This document shows, one piece after another, positions 53,534 to 61,759 of a stretch of DNA of 64,000 nt (its first letter is position 1; every line of letters starts with the position of its first letter). The DNA is from UBA1952 sp965246765 (GTDB lineage: Bacteria > Bacteroidota > Bacteroidia > Chitinophagales > Chitinophagaceae). The position numbers were made by a program, and so were the translations under genes. The notes under the pieces were generated by a model. It saw only the letters and a list, made by a program, of their open reading frames with translations. It ran no database searches and was not told the DNA's origin. Where the stretch lies: positions 186,001 to 250,000 of the forward strand of contig CBDFFJ010000002.1 of assembly GCA_965246765.1 (NCBI GenBank). The letters run 5' to 3'.

Positions 53534-54433
53534 ATGAAAAAATCCTTTTTGCCGCTTGCGGCGCTTGCCGGCATCCTGCTCTACACCTCTTGCAAAAGCG
53601 GTGAGCCCGTAAACCTGAAGCTGGCACTTCAGCCGGGCAGCCAGTATCTGTATACGATGGATATGAAGATGACGATGGAGCAAAACGCGATGGGCCAGGC
53701 CATGAAGACGCAGCAGGATATGCTGATGGAAAGCACGTATGACGTGGCTGCCGGCAGCGGCGACAACCGCAAGATCACCGTGACGTATGATCGGATTGCG
53801 ATGAATATGAAGAACGCCATGATGAATATGAGCTATGATTCCAAAGACCCTTCTAAGGGCGACCCCAAGCTGGCGGCTATGGGCGGCTTGGTGGGCAAGC
53901 CATTCAGCATGGAGGTGAGCGGGCAGGGAGAAATCCTGAAGGTGGATGGCCTGAGCAACATTATAAATGGCATGGGTGATACCAGCACGCCGGAGGGCGT
54001 GGCTATGCGCCAGCAGATGGCCCAGACATTCAACGACACGGCCATCCGCAGCATGATGCAGCAGTCGCTCAACATCTTTCCCGACCACCCGGTGAAGCCG
54101 GGCGAAACCTGGAAGAAGACCTACACAATGAGCATGGGCTTTATGAACATGAGCATTGAAAACGAGTTTAAGCTGACCAGCGTGAGCGGCAATACGGCAC
54201 ACGTGGATGTAGCTGCGAAGATTAGAGGCGGTGGCGCCGGCACGCCGGAGATGAAGAATATGAGCATCAACCTGAACGGCGACCAGAAGGGCACGATGGA
54301 CGTGGAAGTGGCCACAGGCCTGGTAACGGACAGCAAGCTGAAGCAAAACATTAAGGGCGACGTAAGCGCGATGGGCATGAAGATGCCGATGACGATCAGC
54401 TCAGACATTCATCTGACGGCGAAGAAGAAGTGA
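53534..54433 (+). CDS. DUF6263-like lipoprotein
   Basis: A 299-residue predicted lipoprotein with lipobox LLYTSC. The mature protein is unusually rich in Met, Lys, Gly and Asn (YTMDMKMTMEQNAMGQAMKT, MNMKNAMMNMSYDS). The segment FPDHPVKPGETWKKTYTMSM and the C-terminal strands (GTMDVEVATGLVTDSKLKQ, MPMTISSDIHLTAKKK) match the general layout of DUF6263 proteins in Bacteroidota, whose function is unknown. The start at ATG 53534 gives a good signal peptide, and array C lies upstream. Confidence 0.8.
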   Translation: MKKSFLPLAALAGILLYTSCKSGEPVNLKLALQPGSQYLYTMDMKMTMEQNAMGQAMKTQQDMLMESTYDVAAGSGDNRKITVTYDRIAMNMKNAMMNMSYDSKDPSKGDPKLAAMGGLVGKPFSMEVSGQGEILKVDGLSNIINGMGDTSTPEGVAMRQQMAQTFNDTAIRSMMQQSLNIFPDHPVKPGETWKKTYTMSMGFMNMSIENEFKLTSVSGNTAHVDVAAKIRGGGAGTPEMKNMSINLNGDQKGTMDVEVATGLVTDSKLKQNIKGDVSAMGMKMPMTISSDIHLTAKKK

Positions 54434-54673
54434 GTGGACATTATAAGCATCATGCCAACAAATCGTTTTTTGAAAAGCATTGTTTTTTGAAAAAGGTTTA
54501 CAATCTTTCGGGTGTTTAAGGCGGATAACTGCCTCAAATGTTTGTCGGTTAACTCTAAAAACATGTACTAGCGTGAAGCAAAACAGACCCACCCGAACCA
54601 TGTGCTATATGCACGACCTGACCAGCCTGCGGCCGCAGGTAGCCTGTATGCAGCGTGAGGATTTAATGACCTT

Positions 54674-54685
54674 CACACACACACA
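54674..54685 (+). repeat. (CA)6 dinucleotide tract near a gene start
   Basis: Twelve bases of perfect CA repeat, 8 bp after an ATG at 54666. Losing one CA unit would put that ATG in frame with the downstream coding frame and give it a full signal peptide. The preceding gap (54434-54665) shows no other gene. Confidence 0.7.
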
Positions 54686-54730
54686 TGCAATAGCGTCTTA
54701 CGCATTGCGGCAATCCATGCTTTCATTCTG

Positions 54731-55792
54731 ATGGCTGCCTTGCTTTTTGCCGGCAGCACGGTCACTGCGCAAATTATACCGCCTGGAGCTTTTCCGCATC
54801 TGATGGCGGGCGTGACAAGCGCTGGCAACTCTGACGACGTAGTGGTGAATGCGGATATGCTGGAAGACCCGAACGGCGATATGGTGGCTGTAGCCTGGGG
54901 CCATATGACGCCATGGCCCTGGGGCGGTACTATGTCACCAACGGCTAATTTTTATGTTTCCGATTTTAGCTGTAACTCAGTGCCTGGCGGAATGGCAGGC
55001 GGTTTCGGCTACCGCTATGCAACGGATATAGTTCTGGCCAATGCACCTGATCCTGTAAGTGGAGCAACGGGTTATCAGGCCTTGACCGTCTATGAGAACT
55101 ACAATTTTCTAACATTCACATTTGAGGCATGGCTGGATATCTGGGACATCAACAATGTGGGCACGCCCGGTATCAGCCTTACACTGCGCACGCCGTCTAT
55201 CCTACTTTCCAGTAATTGCAACGGCTTCCCGCACATAGATATGTGGTCTGACGCTGCTAACCCGGTGAACGGGCATCCCGGCATGCACGAATTTGCCGTT
55301 GTCTGGGCTGAAGGCACGACAGGTAATCTCGGAGGTTGGTTCGCGGATGTAAATGCGCCTTCACCAATTGGAATGCCGTTGACTATTGGTAGCAATGCCT
55401 ATATGCCCGACGTGGCAGCATTTACTGACATGAACTCTGGAGACAAAAAAATAAAGATTGCCTTAGGACAAGGCGTAGGCACCCCCTACTCAACCGCTTA
55501 TGGCGGACGCTTGTTTGTAACGGAATATAATGTAAGCAACCCTGCACTTACACCTACGCCCATAACGCCGGGCACACTTCTTGACTCCAGGCCGGTATTA
55601 GCGCCCAAGATAGAAGCCATGAGCCAATACATCCCCACCGCAGGCCTCGCGCAATGGCAGATAGCCGCAACTATACATGTGGGAGGCATCCCTGCTTATG
55701 TGTCGCAGGTGTATGGATATAACAGCATTGTGCCTGCTGCCACAGACATGTCCAGTCTGCTTGCGCCACTTTACCCCCTGCGCTGCCTATAG
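54731..55792 (+). CDS. T9SS cargo protein, N-terminal fragment (frameshifted)
   Basis: The first 353 residues of an exported protein whose C-terminal part lies in another frame at 55816-56403. ATG 54731 leaves a short signal peptide (MAALLFAGSTVTAQ). In the same frame upstream the sequence reads VLRIAAIHAFIL, so the natural signal peptide is longer and its ATG (54666) is offset by a (CA)6 tract. The body is a repeated beta-structure (GGFGYRYATDIVLANAPDPV, GYQALTVYENYNFLTFTFEA). The frame breaks at a C5 tract (55774-55778). The function is unknown. Confidence 0.7.
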   Translation: MAALLFAGSTVTAQIIPPGAFPHLMAGVTSAGNSDDVVVNADMLEDPNGDMVAVAWGHMTPWPWGGTMSPTANFYVSDFSCNSVPGGMAGGFGYRYATDIVLANAPDPVSGATGYQALTVYENYNFLTFTFEAWLDIWDINNVGTPGISLTLRTPSILLSSNCNGFPHIDMWSDAANPVNGHPGMHEFAVVWAEGTTGNLGGWFADVNAPSPIGMPLTIGSNAYMPDVAAFTDMNSGDKKIKIALGQGVGTPYSTAYGGRLFVTEYNVSNPALTPTPITPGTLLDSRPVLAPKIEAMSQYIPTAGLAQWQIAATIHVGGIPAYVSQVYGYNSIVPAATDMSSLLAPLYPLRCL

Positions 55793-55815
55793 CATACACC
55801 GCCCAAGGCGCCTGC

Positions 55816-56403
55816 GTGGCGGCCGGCATCGGGGCCACTGCGCCCAGCAATATCGGCAATCAGCAATATACCACCGGCTTTATACCCTGGCAGCATAAAG
55901 GCGCATACGCGCGGGCGGTAAGCGCCACAACAGGCAACCTGATTAACCCGGCTCGATGCTATCTGATTAACGACACAAACAGCAATCCGGTTAATTATCA
56001 CTGGGATGTGAACCAAAGCCTGGCCTTGGCCAACTGCAGCAACAGCGGCCGCAATATGCTGAGCGCATGGTGCGAGGGAACATTCATCATGTACAAGCAT
56101 AGCCAGCCGAACGTCATGGCCTTCCGCCAGGCAAACGGAAACTTCAATGAGCCAGGCACAGGCGCGCCCATCAATGCCGTCTCTGCGTATGCGGTAAGCA
56201 ATGAGCTCATACTGCCTCAAATAGCCTCCCGCAGCGCGGGCTACATTATTACCGACATGAGCGGCAGAACCGTGCAAAATGGCGCTAGCCTGCCGAACGC
56301 TCGGTTGGATATCGGCGGGCTCCCCATTGGACATTATGTGCTACAGACACAGGCTGCCGGCAATGGGGCAAGGCTGCAATTAAAGTTTAGTAAGCAAAAC
56401 TAA
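55816..56403 (+). CDS. T9SS cargo protein, C-terminal fragment (frameshifted)
   Basis: The continuation of the 54731-55792 protein in the next frame: AAGIGATAPSNIGNQQYTTG follows naturally on the upstream half if one base is added in the C5 tract. The end is a T9SS type A sorting domain (GYIITDMSGRTVQNG, IGGLPIGHYVLQTQA, LQLKFSKQN). GTG 55816 is the first possible start in this frame but probably not a real one. The next gene begins 7 bp downstream and is also a T9SS cargo. Confidence 0.65.
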   Translation: MAAGIGATAPSNIGNQQYTTGFIPWQHKGAYARAVSATTGNLINPARCYLINDTNSNPVNYHWDVNQSLALANCSNSGRNMLSAWCEGTFIMYKHSQPNVMAFRQANGNFNEPGTGAPINAVSAYAVSNELILPQIASRSAGYIITDMSGRTVQNGASLPNARLDIGGLPIGHYVLQTQAAGNGARLQLKFSKQN

Positions 56404-56410
56404 GCGTACC

Positions 56411-57322
56411 ATGATACAGAAACTTATCTGCGCACTTTGCGTGCTACTTTGCTATGCTGATGCACAAGCCCAGGCTCCGAGAAATGCTATTACACACTGG
56501 ACAAATCCCTGCTTCTGCTCTACGCCTGATTACAATGCGTCTTCCGCAATCAAGTATCAATGTTGTTATGCTCCGTCAGACTTCCGGGGCCTCCAGACAG
56601 GGCCAATTGCCGCAGTTTACCTCCGGATTGGCCAAACACTTGGCGGAAGCGCTAAAACAGCTGTTTACAAGGGCGTAAAAATAAAGATGGGCCAGCTTGC
56701 GGCGGGGGATACAAGCTTTCCGCACGTCAATGGCTGGGACACGTTTAAGACCGGCCTTGTAACCGTTGTGAACCTGCCGGTGGATACCATAAAAGCGAGA
56801 GACTCGGTGGCCAGATGGATAAAATACCCGCTCAATGCAGGTAGCTTCGCGATTGTTCCGGAACAGCCATTCGTGTTTGAAATCTCGAAGGACACGTTTG
56901 CAGCGGGAAGCAACGGCATTCGATGGAACGCAAGTAATCTGATGACGTCACGACGCTTTTTAGACGGCTACAGAGACTCTATAAGGGCATACAACAGTAG
57001 TAGTTTATTCACGCTTGACTTGGGCTTTGACTTGGTAACGATGGATGTAAAAGCGTTTACTAACATCCCTTCATTCGGCTTGTTTCCAAACCCGGTTACA
57101 GACGGCCGCGTAAATGTCTCGTTTAGCGCACGGCAGAGTATCCGTGAGGCGGTCATTCTTGTGGCAGACGCCACCGGGAGAACTTTGATTGAGCAGCGAT
57201 TTGCGAACACTGGTACTGAGCTCTTTCAGGAGCTGAACCTGGGCGCCGCCACAACAGGCGTGTACTTTCTGAAGCTTGTAGCTGATGGGGAGACAATCAA
57301 CAGGCGTTTGTTGATAGAATAG
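56411..57322 (+). CDS. Secreted protein with T9SS sorting domain
   Basis: A 303-residue exported protein. The signal peptide (MIQKLICALCVLLCYADAQA) is followed by a Cys-rich N-terminal part (NPCFCSTPDYN, YQCCYAPSDF), a beta-sandwich-like middle (GPIAAVYLRIGQTLGGSAKT, FVFEISKDTF) and a type A sorting domain (FGLFPNPVTDGRVNVSFSAR, GVYFLKLVADGETINRRLLI). It starts 7 bp after the frameshifted cargo gene, so the two may form an operon. A strong terminator follows. Confidence 0.85.
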   Translation: MIQKLICALCVLLCYADAQAQAPRNAITHWTNPCFCSTPDYNASSAIKYQCCYAPSDFRGLQTGPIAAVYLRIGQTLGGSAKTAVYKGVKIKMGQLAAGDTSFPHVNGWDTFKTGLVTVVNLPVDTIKARDSVARWIKYPLNAGSFAIVPEQPFVFEISKDTFAAGSNGIRWNASNLMTSRRFLDGYRDSIRAYNSSSLFTLDLGFDLVTMDVKAFTNIPSFGLFPNPVTDGRVNVSFSARQSIREAVILVADATGRTLIEQRFANTGTELFQELNLGAATTGVYFLKLVADGETINRRLLIE

Positions 57323-57345
57323 TCATGGGACGATTGGCAATAAGG

Positions 57346-57384
57346 AAAGAGGGTGTCTCAGACTTCTGAGACACCCTCTTTATC
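57346..57384 (+). terminator. Strong intrinsic terminator
   Basis: Perfect arms AAAGAGGGTGTCTCAGA and TCTGAGACACCCTCTTT, 17 bp, with a 2-nt loop and a T-rich end. It closes the cargo-gene operon. The rest of the gap to 57484 is unremarkable. Confidence 0.88.
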
Positions 57385-57483
57385 CGGCGGCTGATGCAGG
57401 CTGGTTGATGTTTATGCGATTCTCTACACCCTGATTTGTGTTACACGACTTCCTCTCCATCTATCCCTTCAACCCCTCAACTA

Positions 57484-58323
57484 TTACTTAAGAGTTATAG
57501 AGTAGGTTTTGCCGTTTACGGTAAAGCTGGCCTGCGCGTCACAGGTGCCATTACCGTAGTCCAGTGTGCGTACCACTGCGCTTTCCGGAGTTATCTCCAC
57601 TACCCCGCTTTCAATCCAGCGGCAGGCCAGCGCAACGTGCAGCGGCGTGGTGATCTGAATGCCGAATTTCTTACCGTTAGCGCGGGTCACGGAGCCGGAT
57701 CCGGAAATTTCATAGACGTCGTCGCTCCAGTTCTTAGTATCATAACCGGCCAGCCATGTGCGGGTGCGGGTGCTTGTCCAGGAAATAGTGCCGGCGCTGT
57801 TGGCGAGAACGACCTGGCCATTAACGGCGATGTCGTATTTAGGATTTCCGGCGGCGTCATTGCTCGTGTAGCTCACCGTCTTTGTACCCGTGACCTGATT
57901 GTCGTTTACGAAATAGTTGCTGAAAGTGATAGTATGCGTATGGCCCATTTCCCGGTACCTGCCGCTATAGCTGATGATTATTTTGCCGCGGCGATAGACG
58001 CCATCCTTGCACTCGCAGTTGCTGGCGCCAAAGTCAATAGTGAGCACGTGGGGTAAGGAGAGTGTGTCGTTGGTTACAGTAGCGCATTGGCTCAGCATTA
58101 TCGGCCCGCCGGTGGTGCGATAAGTAGACAGCGTGCCGGACTCGCCTGCCTCGTCAGCGATGCTCTGAGCATCAGAGAAAGTCTTCTCAAGCGTGGCGTG
58201 GTCGGACGCGTAGCCGGTGTCTTCGCTGTCTTCCTTCTTCATGCGGTTGCAGGCGCTGAAGGTGAAAACGGCTGCTGTAGCGAGTGCCGTAAGGGCGAAA
58301 GTCAGTTTTGTGGAGATGCGCAT
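57484..58323 (-). CDS. Lipoprotein of unknown function
   Basis: A 279-residue predicted lipoprotein. ATG 58323 gives MRISTKLTFALTALATAAVF with lipobox TFSAC. The mature part is beta-rich, with a region LTIDFGASNCECKDGVYRRG, GKIIISYSGRYREMGHTHTI and a C-terminal ARCRWIE-like segment followed by DYGNGTCDAQASFTVNGKTY. The Cys spacing suggests two disulfides. No function can be assigned. Confidence 0.78.
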   Translation of the reverse strand: MRISTKLTFALTALATAAVFTFSACNRMKKEDSEDTGYASDHATLEKTFSDAQSIADEAGESGTLSTYRTTGGPIMLSQCATVTNDTLSLPHVLTIDFGASNCECKDGVYRRGKIIISYSGRYREMGHTHTITFSNYFVNDNQVTGTKTVSYTSNDAAGNPKYDIAVNGQVVLANSAGTISWTSTRTRTWLAGYDTKNWSDDVYEISGSGSVTRANGKKFGIQITTPLHVALACRWIESGVVEITPESAVVRTLDYGNGTCDAQASFTVNGKTYSITLK

Positions 58324-58371
58324 AGCGTATTTGTTTTCTTTCGCCATCTGACGGGCAGCGGGAGGGATGGT

Positions 58372-59712
58372 TTAACGGGCAGCGGAAAAGTTTGATTCAT
58401 GAAGCTCAATGACATCGCCTTCCAGGTCATAATCGTAAGCTTTCGTGATTTTGACATTCACGAAGCCGCCGATGGGTAAAGGCAATTCGCTTTGAATGAC
58501 GACTTCATTGTCCACTTCTACGCTGTCAAACTCTGTACGGCCTAAGTAGCGGCCTGCCTCCTTTTTGTCAATGAGCACTTTGAATGTCTGCCCGATTTTC
58601 GCCTGATTTTTCTCGTAAGAAATCTCCTGCTGCACTTCCATTACTTCTTCGGCGCGCGCTGCCTTTTCGGTCGCCGGTACATCGTCAGCAAGCACATAAC
58701 CAGGCGTGTTTTCTTCGTGCGAATAAGTAAATATGCCTACCCGGTCAAAGCGCTGTTCTTCCAGAAAAGCTTTCAGGGAATCCACATCATCGCGCGTCTC
58801 GCCGGGGAATCCGGCAATAAGCGTGGTACGCAGACAGATGCCTGGCAGGCGGTCGCGGACTTCGCCGAGGAGGTTTTCCATTTCTGCGCGGGTAATGTTG
58901 CGGCGCATGGCTTTCAGCATGGCGTCGGAGGCATGCTGCAGCGGCATGTCTAAGTAGTTGCAGATGTTTTCCCGCTCGCGCATCACGTCCAGAATCTCCA
59001 GCGGAAATTTGGATGGATAAGCATAGTGCAGGCGAATCCAGTGCAGGCCCTCAATGTCGGAAAGGTATTTTAGCAAATCCGGCAGGGCGCGGCGCTTGTA
59101 GATGTCAAGGCCGTAGTAGGTCAGCTCCTGCGCAATGAGCATGATTTCCTTTACACCGCGACGAACAAGCGCCTTTGCTTCTGTTACGACATCTTCAATC
59201 GTCTTGCTCACATGCTGCCCGCGCATTAGCGGGATGGCGCAGAAGGCGCAGGTGCGGTTGCAGCCCTCTGAAATTTTCAGGTAGGCGTAATGGGAAGGCG
59301 TTCCGAGCAGGCGTTCGCCGATGAGGTCTTTCTTGAAGTCAACGTTGAACTGCTGCAGCATCAGCGGCAATTCCAGTGTGCCGAACCATGCATCCACTTC
59401 GGGGATTTCCAGCGCAAGGTCTTGGCGATAGCGCTCGCTGAGGCAGCCGGTCACATAGACCTTGTCCAGCTTGCCGCGCTCTTTCAGCGCCACCTGCTCC
59501 AAGATGGTGTTCACGCTTTCCTCCTTCGCCTTGTCAATAAAGCCGCAGGTATTCACGACCACAATGTTGTGGTCGCGCTTGGTGCTTTCATGCACCGCGC
59601 CAATGTTGTTAGCGATGAGTTGTCCGCTCAGCACCTCGCTGTCCACCAGATTCTTGGAGCAGCCGAGGGTGATGATATTGACTTTGTCTTTTTTAAGGGT
59701 ACGGGCTTTCAA
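58372..59712 (-). CDS. rimO: Ribosomal protein S12 methylthiotransferase
   Basis: A 446-residue radical-SAM methylthiotransferase that adds a methylthio group to an Asp of ribosomal protein S12. The N-terminal UPF0004 domain has three cysteines for the auxiliary cluster (LGCSKNLVDSE, VNTCGFIDKAKEES, VTGCLSERYRQDL). The radical SAM cluster is CNRTCAFCAIP, and a C-terminal TRAM domain (FKVLIDKKEAGRYLGRTEFD) follows. RimO rather than MiaB is indicated by LGCSKNLVDSEVLSGQL and overall order. Confidence 0.94.
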   Translation of the reverse strand: MKARTLKKDKVNIITLGCSKNLVDSEVLSGQLIANNIGAVHESTKRDHNIVVVNTCGFIDKAKEESVNTILEQVALKERGKLDKVYVTGCLSERYRQDLALEIPEVDAWFGTLELPLMLQQFNVDFKKDLIGERLLGTPSHYAYLKISEGCNRTCAFCAIPLMRGQHVSKTIEDVVTEAKALVRRGVKEIMLIAQELTYYGLDIYKRRALPDLLKYLSDIEGLHWIRLHYAYPSKFPLEILDVMRERENICNYLDMPLQHASDAMLKAMRRNITRAEMENLLGEVRDRLPGICLRTTLIAGFPGETRDDVDSLKAFLEEQRFDRVGIFTYSHEENTPGYVLADDVPATEKAARAEEVMEVQQEISYEKNQAKIGQTFKVLIDKKEAGRYLGRTEFDSVEVDNEVVIQSELPLPIGGFVNVKITKAYDYDLEGDVIELHESNFSAAR

Positions 59713-59721
59713 AATCTTGGT

Positions 59722-60021
59722 TTAGTAGGAATAAGGTGCTTCATCTGGGTTGCGACGGGTGTCCCAAATAGATACAATTTCTATTTGCAACGCTGAAATG
59801 CGATAGAAAACAAAATAGTCACGAACCAGCCTTCTGCGAATTTCGGATTCCTCAGTAAGAGCTCCCGTTTGCGGATGCGATGCCACTTCACGCATTGACA
59901 CGCGAATCAGATTTCTAAGCTTACGGCTATAGCTGGAACTCTTATTGTGCTCGTTCCAGTAACTGGCAATCGCCACAAAATCCAGCTTAGCACGGCGTGT
60001 CCACGTTACTTTGCTGACCAT
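59722..60021 (-). CDS. ParE/RelE-type toxin
   Basis: A 99-residue protein of the ParE/RelE toxin superfamily. The sequence AKLDFVAIASYWNEHNKSSS, RNLIRVSMREVASHPQTGAL and RRLVRDYFVFYRISALQIEI follows the strand-helix-strand pattern, closest to ParE (gyrase-targeting) rather than RelE. It overlaps the antitoxin gene by 16 bp, the antitoxin being first, as is usual. It lies between rimO and der. Confidence 0.85.
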   Translation of the reverse strand: MVSKVTWTRRAKLDFVAIASYWNEHNKSSSYSRKLRNLIRVSMREVASHPQTGALTEESEIRRRLVRDYFVFYRISALQIEIVSIWDTRRNPDEAPYSY

Positions 60022-60281
60022 TTTTTATCTTCTTCTTCAAACCACTCATCCAATTCACGGTCAACTTCTTCTTGTGTAAATACATTGCCACGCTTAATAT
60101 CCTCTAAGCCTTGCAACACAGCCGCGCGCTGTCCGGGAGAAAGATTGTCAATGCTAACAGCCTCGTCTGGATGGTCTGTTGGCCGGCTTCGGAGTAACTC
60201 ATAAACCTCCTGAAGCATCAGGACATCATCAGCGGCATCAATTTCTTTGTGTAAGACCTCTTTTATTTCCTTTACTGACAT
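60006..60281 (-). CDS. Antitoxin of the ParE-type pair
   Basis: A 91-residue acidic protein. ATG 60281 (MSVKEIKEVLHKEIDAADDV) is the natural start. A longer frame to 60479 overlaps the end of der. The N-terminal half is helical, and the C-terminal part (GLEDIKRGNVFTQEEVDREL, DEWFEEEDKKW) resembles the toxin-binding tail of such antitoxins. It should neutralise the toxin and autoregulate the pair. The family cannot be named exactly. Confidence 0.8.
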   Translation of the reverse strand: MSVKEIKEVLHKEIDAADDVLMLQEVYELLRSRPTDHPDEAVSIDNLSPGQRAAVLQGLEDIKRGNVFTQEEVDRELDEWFEEEDKKWSAK

Positions 60282-60303
60282 ACTGTACCAATTTTTCCTA
60301 AAG

Positions 60304-61629
60304 TTACTTCTTCCTGAAAAATATTCGTACCGGCACGCCGCTGAACTGGAAGTGGCTGCGCAGTTTATTCTCCAGAAAATTCCGGTAACCCTCGCGGATG
60401 CTGTCGGGATGATTAGAATAGAATGCAAAGGCCGGCACGGCGGTTGGCACCTGCGTGACGTACTTGATGGTGATGGCATTGCCGCGCATCAGTGGCGGCG
60501 GATAATGCTGGATTTCCTTCAGCATAATGTCGTTGAGCTGAGATGTTGAAATGCGGCGCTTTCGGTTTTCAAACACCTCTATCGCTTTTTCCATTCCCTG
60601 AAAAATCCGCTGCTTCTCTGTGGCGGAAATAAAGATGACCGGCACGTCTGTAAAGGGCGCAATCTTTTCCTTAATCGCCTTTTCGTAGTCGCGTGCAGAA
60701 TTGGTCTCCTTCGGTACAGTGTCCCACTTGTTCACCAGCAGCACAATGCCTTTGCCTTTTTTCGCCGCAAGCGCAAAGATGCTCACGTCCTGCGCCGTAA
60801 CGCCTTGCTGCGCGTCTATGAGCAGCATACATACATCGGCCTCGTCCATCGCGCGGATGGCGCGGATGACAGAGTAAAATTCCAGGTCCTCGTGGACGTT
60901 CTTTTTCTTGCGAATGCCGGCTGTGTCTATCAGTACAAACTCCCGGTTGAAGAGATTGTAGTGCGTGTGAATCGTATCGCGCGTAGTGCCGGCAATGTCC
61001 GACACGATGGTGCGTTCCTGGCCAATCAGCGCATTGAGCAGCGTACTCTTGCCCGCATTCGGTTGTCCTATGATGGCGAACTTGGGAACAGCATTTTCAT
61101 CATAATCGTCCGCATCATGCGGCTTCTCCGGCTCAGGCATGAATGATGTCATCTCATCCAGCAGGTCACCGGTACCTGCGCCGGAAATAGCGGAGATAAA
61201 CTGCGTCTTTTCAAAGCCCAGACCGTAAAACTCGGTGCCCTGCAATGCCCGTTCAGGATTATCCACCTTGTTGACGACCAGAATAACCGGCTTCTTGCCG
61301 CGCCGCAGCACATGTGCCATGTCTTCGTCCTGCCCGGTAATGCCTGTGACAGTATCAACGACAAACACCAGCAGGTCGGCTTCGTCCAGGGCTATCAGCA
61401 CCTGCTTCTTGATTTCTATCTCAAAAACATCGTCGCTGCGCGAAACAAATCCGCCGGTGTCTATAACATTGAACTGCTTCCCGTTCCAGTCGGCAACACC
61501 ATATTGGCGGTCGCGCGTAACGCCGCTTTCATCGTCCACGATGGCTTTGCGCTGCTCCAGCAAGCGGTTAAAAAGGGTGGACTTGCCTACATTGGGGCGG
61601 CCCACTATGGCAACGGTAAATCCCGGCAT
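60304..61629 (-). CDS. der: GTPase Der (ribosome biogenesis)
   Basis: A 441-residue GTPase needed for 50S ribosome assembly. Two tandem G domains have P loops GRPNVGKST and GQPNAGKST, G3 motifs DTGG and DTAGI, and G4 motifs NKVD and NKWD. A KH-like C-terminal domain (RRISTSQLNDIMLKEIQHYP, FLENKLRSHFQFSGVPVRIF) follows. ATG 61629 (MPGFTVAIVGRPNVGKS) is the real start. The frame is open 27 codons upstream. A TACCTTCG box is 26 bp upstream on the minus strand. Confidence 0.96.
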   Translation of the reverse strand: MPGFTVAIVGRPNVGKSTLFNRLLEQRKAIVDDESGVTRDRQYGVADWNGKQFNVIDTGGFVSRSDDVFEIEIKKQVLIALDEADLLVFVVDTVTGITGQDEDMAHVLRRGKKPVILVVNKVDNPERALQGTEFYGLGFEKTQFISAISGAGTGDLLDEMTSFMPEPEKPHDADDYDENAVPKFAIIGQPNAGKSTLLNALIGQERTIVSDIAGTTRDTIHTHYNLFNREFVLIDTAGIRKKKNVHEDLEFYSVIRAIRAMDEADVCMLLIDAQQGVTAQDVSIFALAAKKGKGIVLLVNKWDTVPKETNSARDYEKAIKEKIAPFTDVPVIFISATEKQRIFQGMEKAIEVFENRKRRISTSQLNDIMLKEIQHYPPPLMRGNAITIKYVTQVPTAVPAFAFYSNHPDSIREGYRNFLENKLRSHFQFSGVPVRIFFRKK

Positions 61630-61759
61630 AACAGTAATTCTTATTGGAAAGGGCGCGAAGGTACGCCTTAATAAGGGCGTTGTTTGCCGCAATACACTGC
61701 ATTCAGGCAATATGAAAGTATCTTTAAGGCTTCATTCTCAAATTGAATATCAGATAACC

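Noticed and set aside
61235..61759. Upstream extension of the PNGase F-like gene over der
   Set aside because: It is antisense to der. A proper signal peptide begins at 61760.
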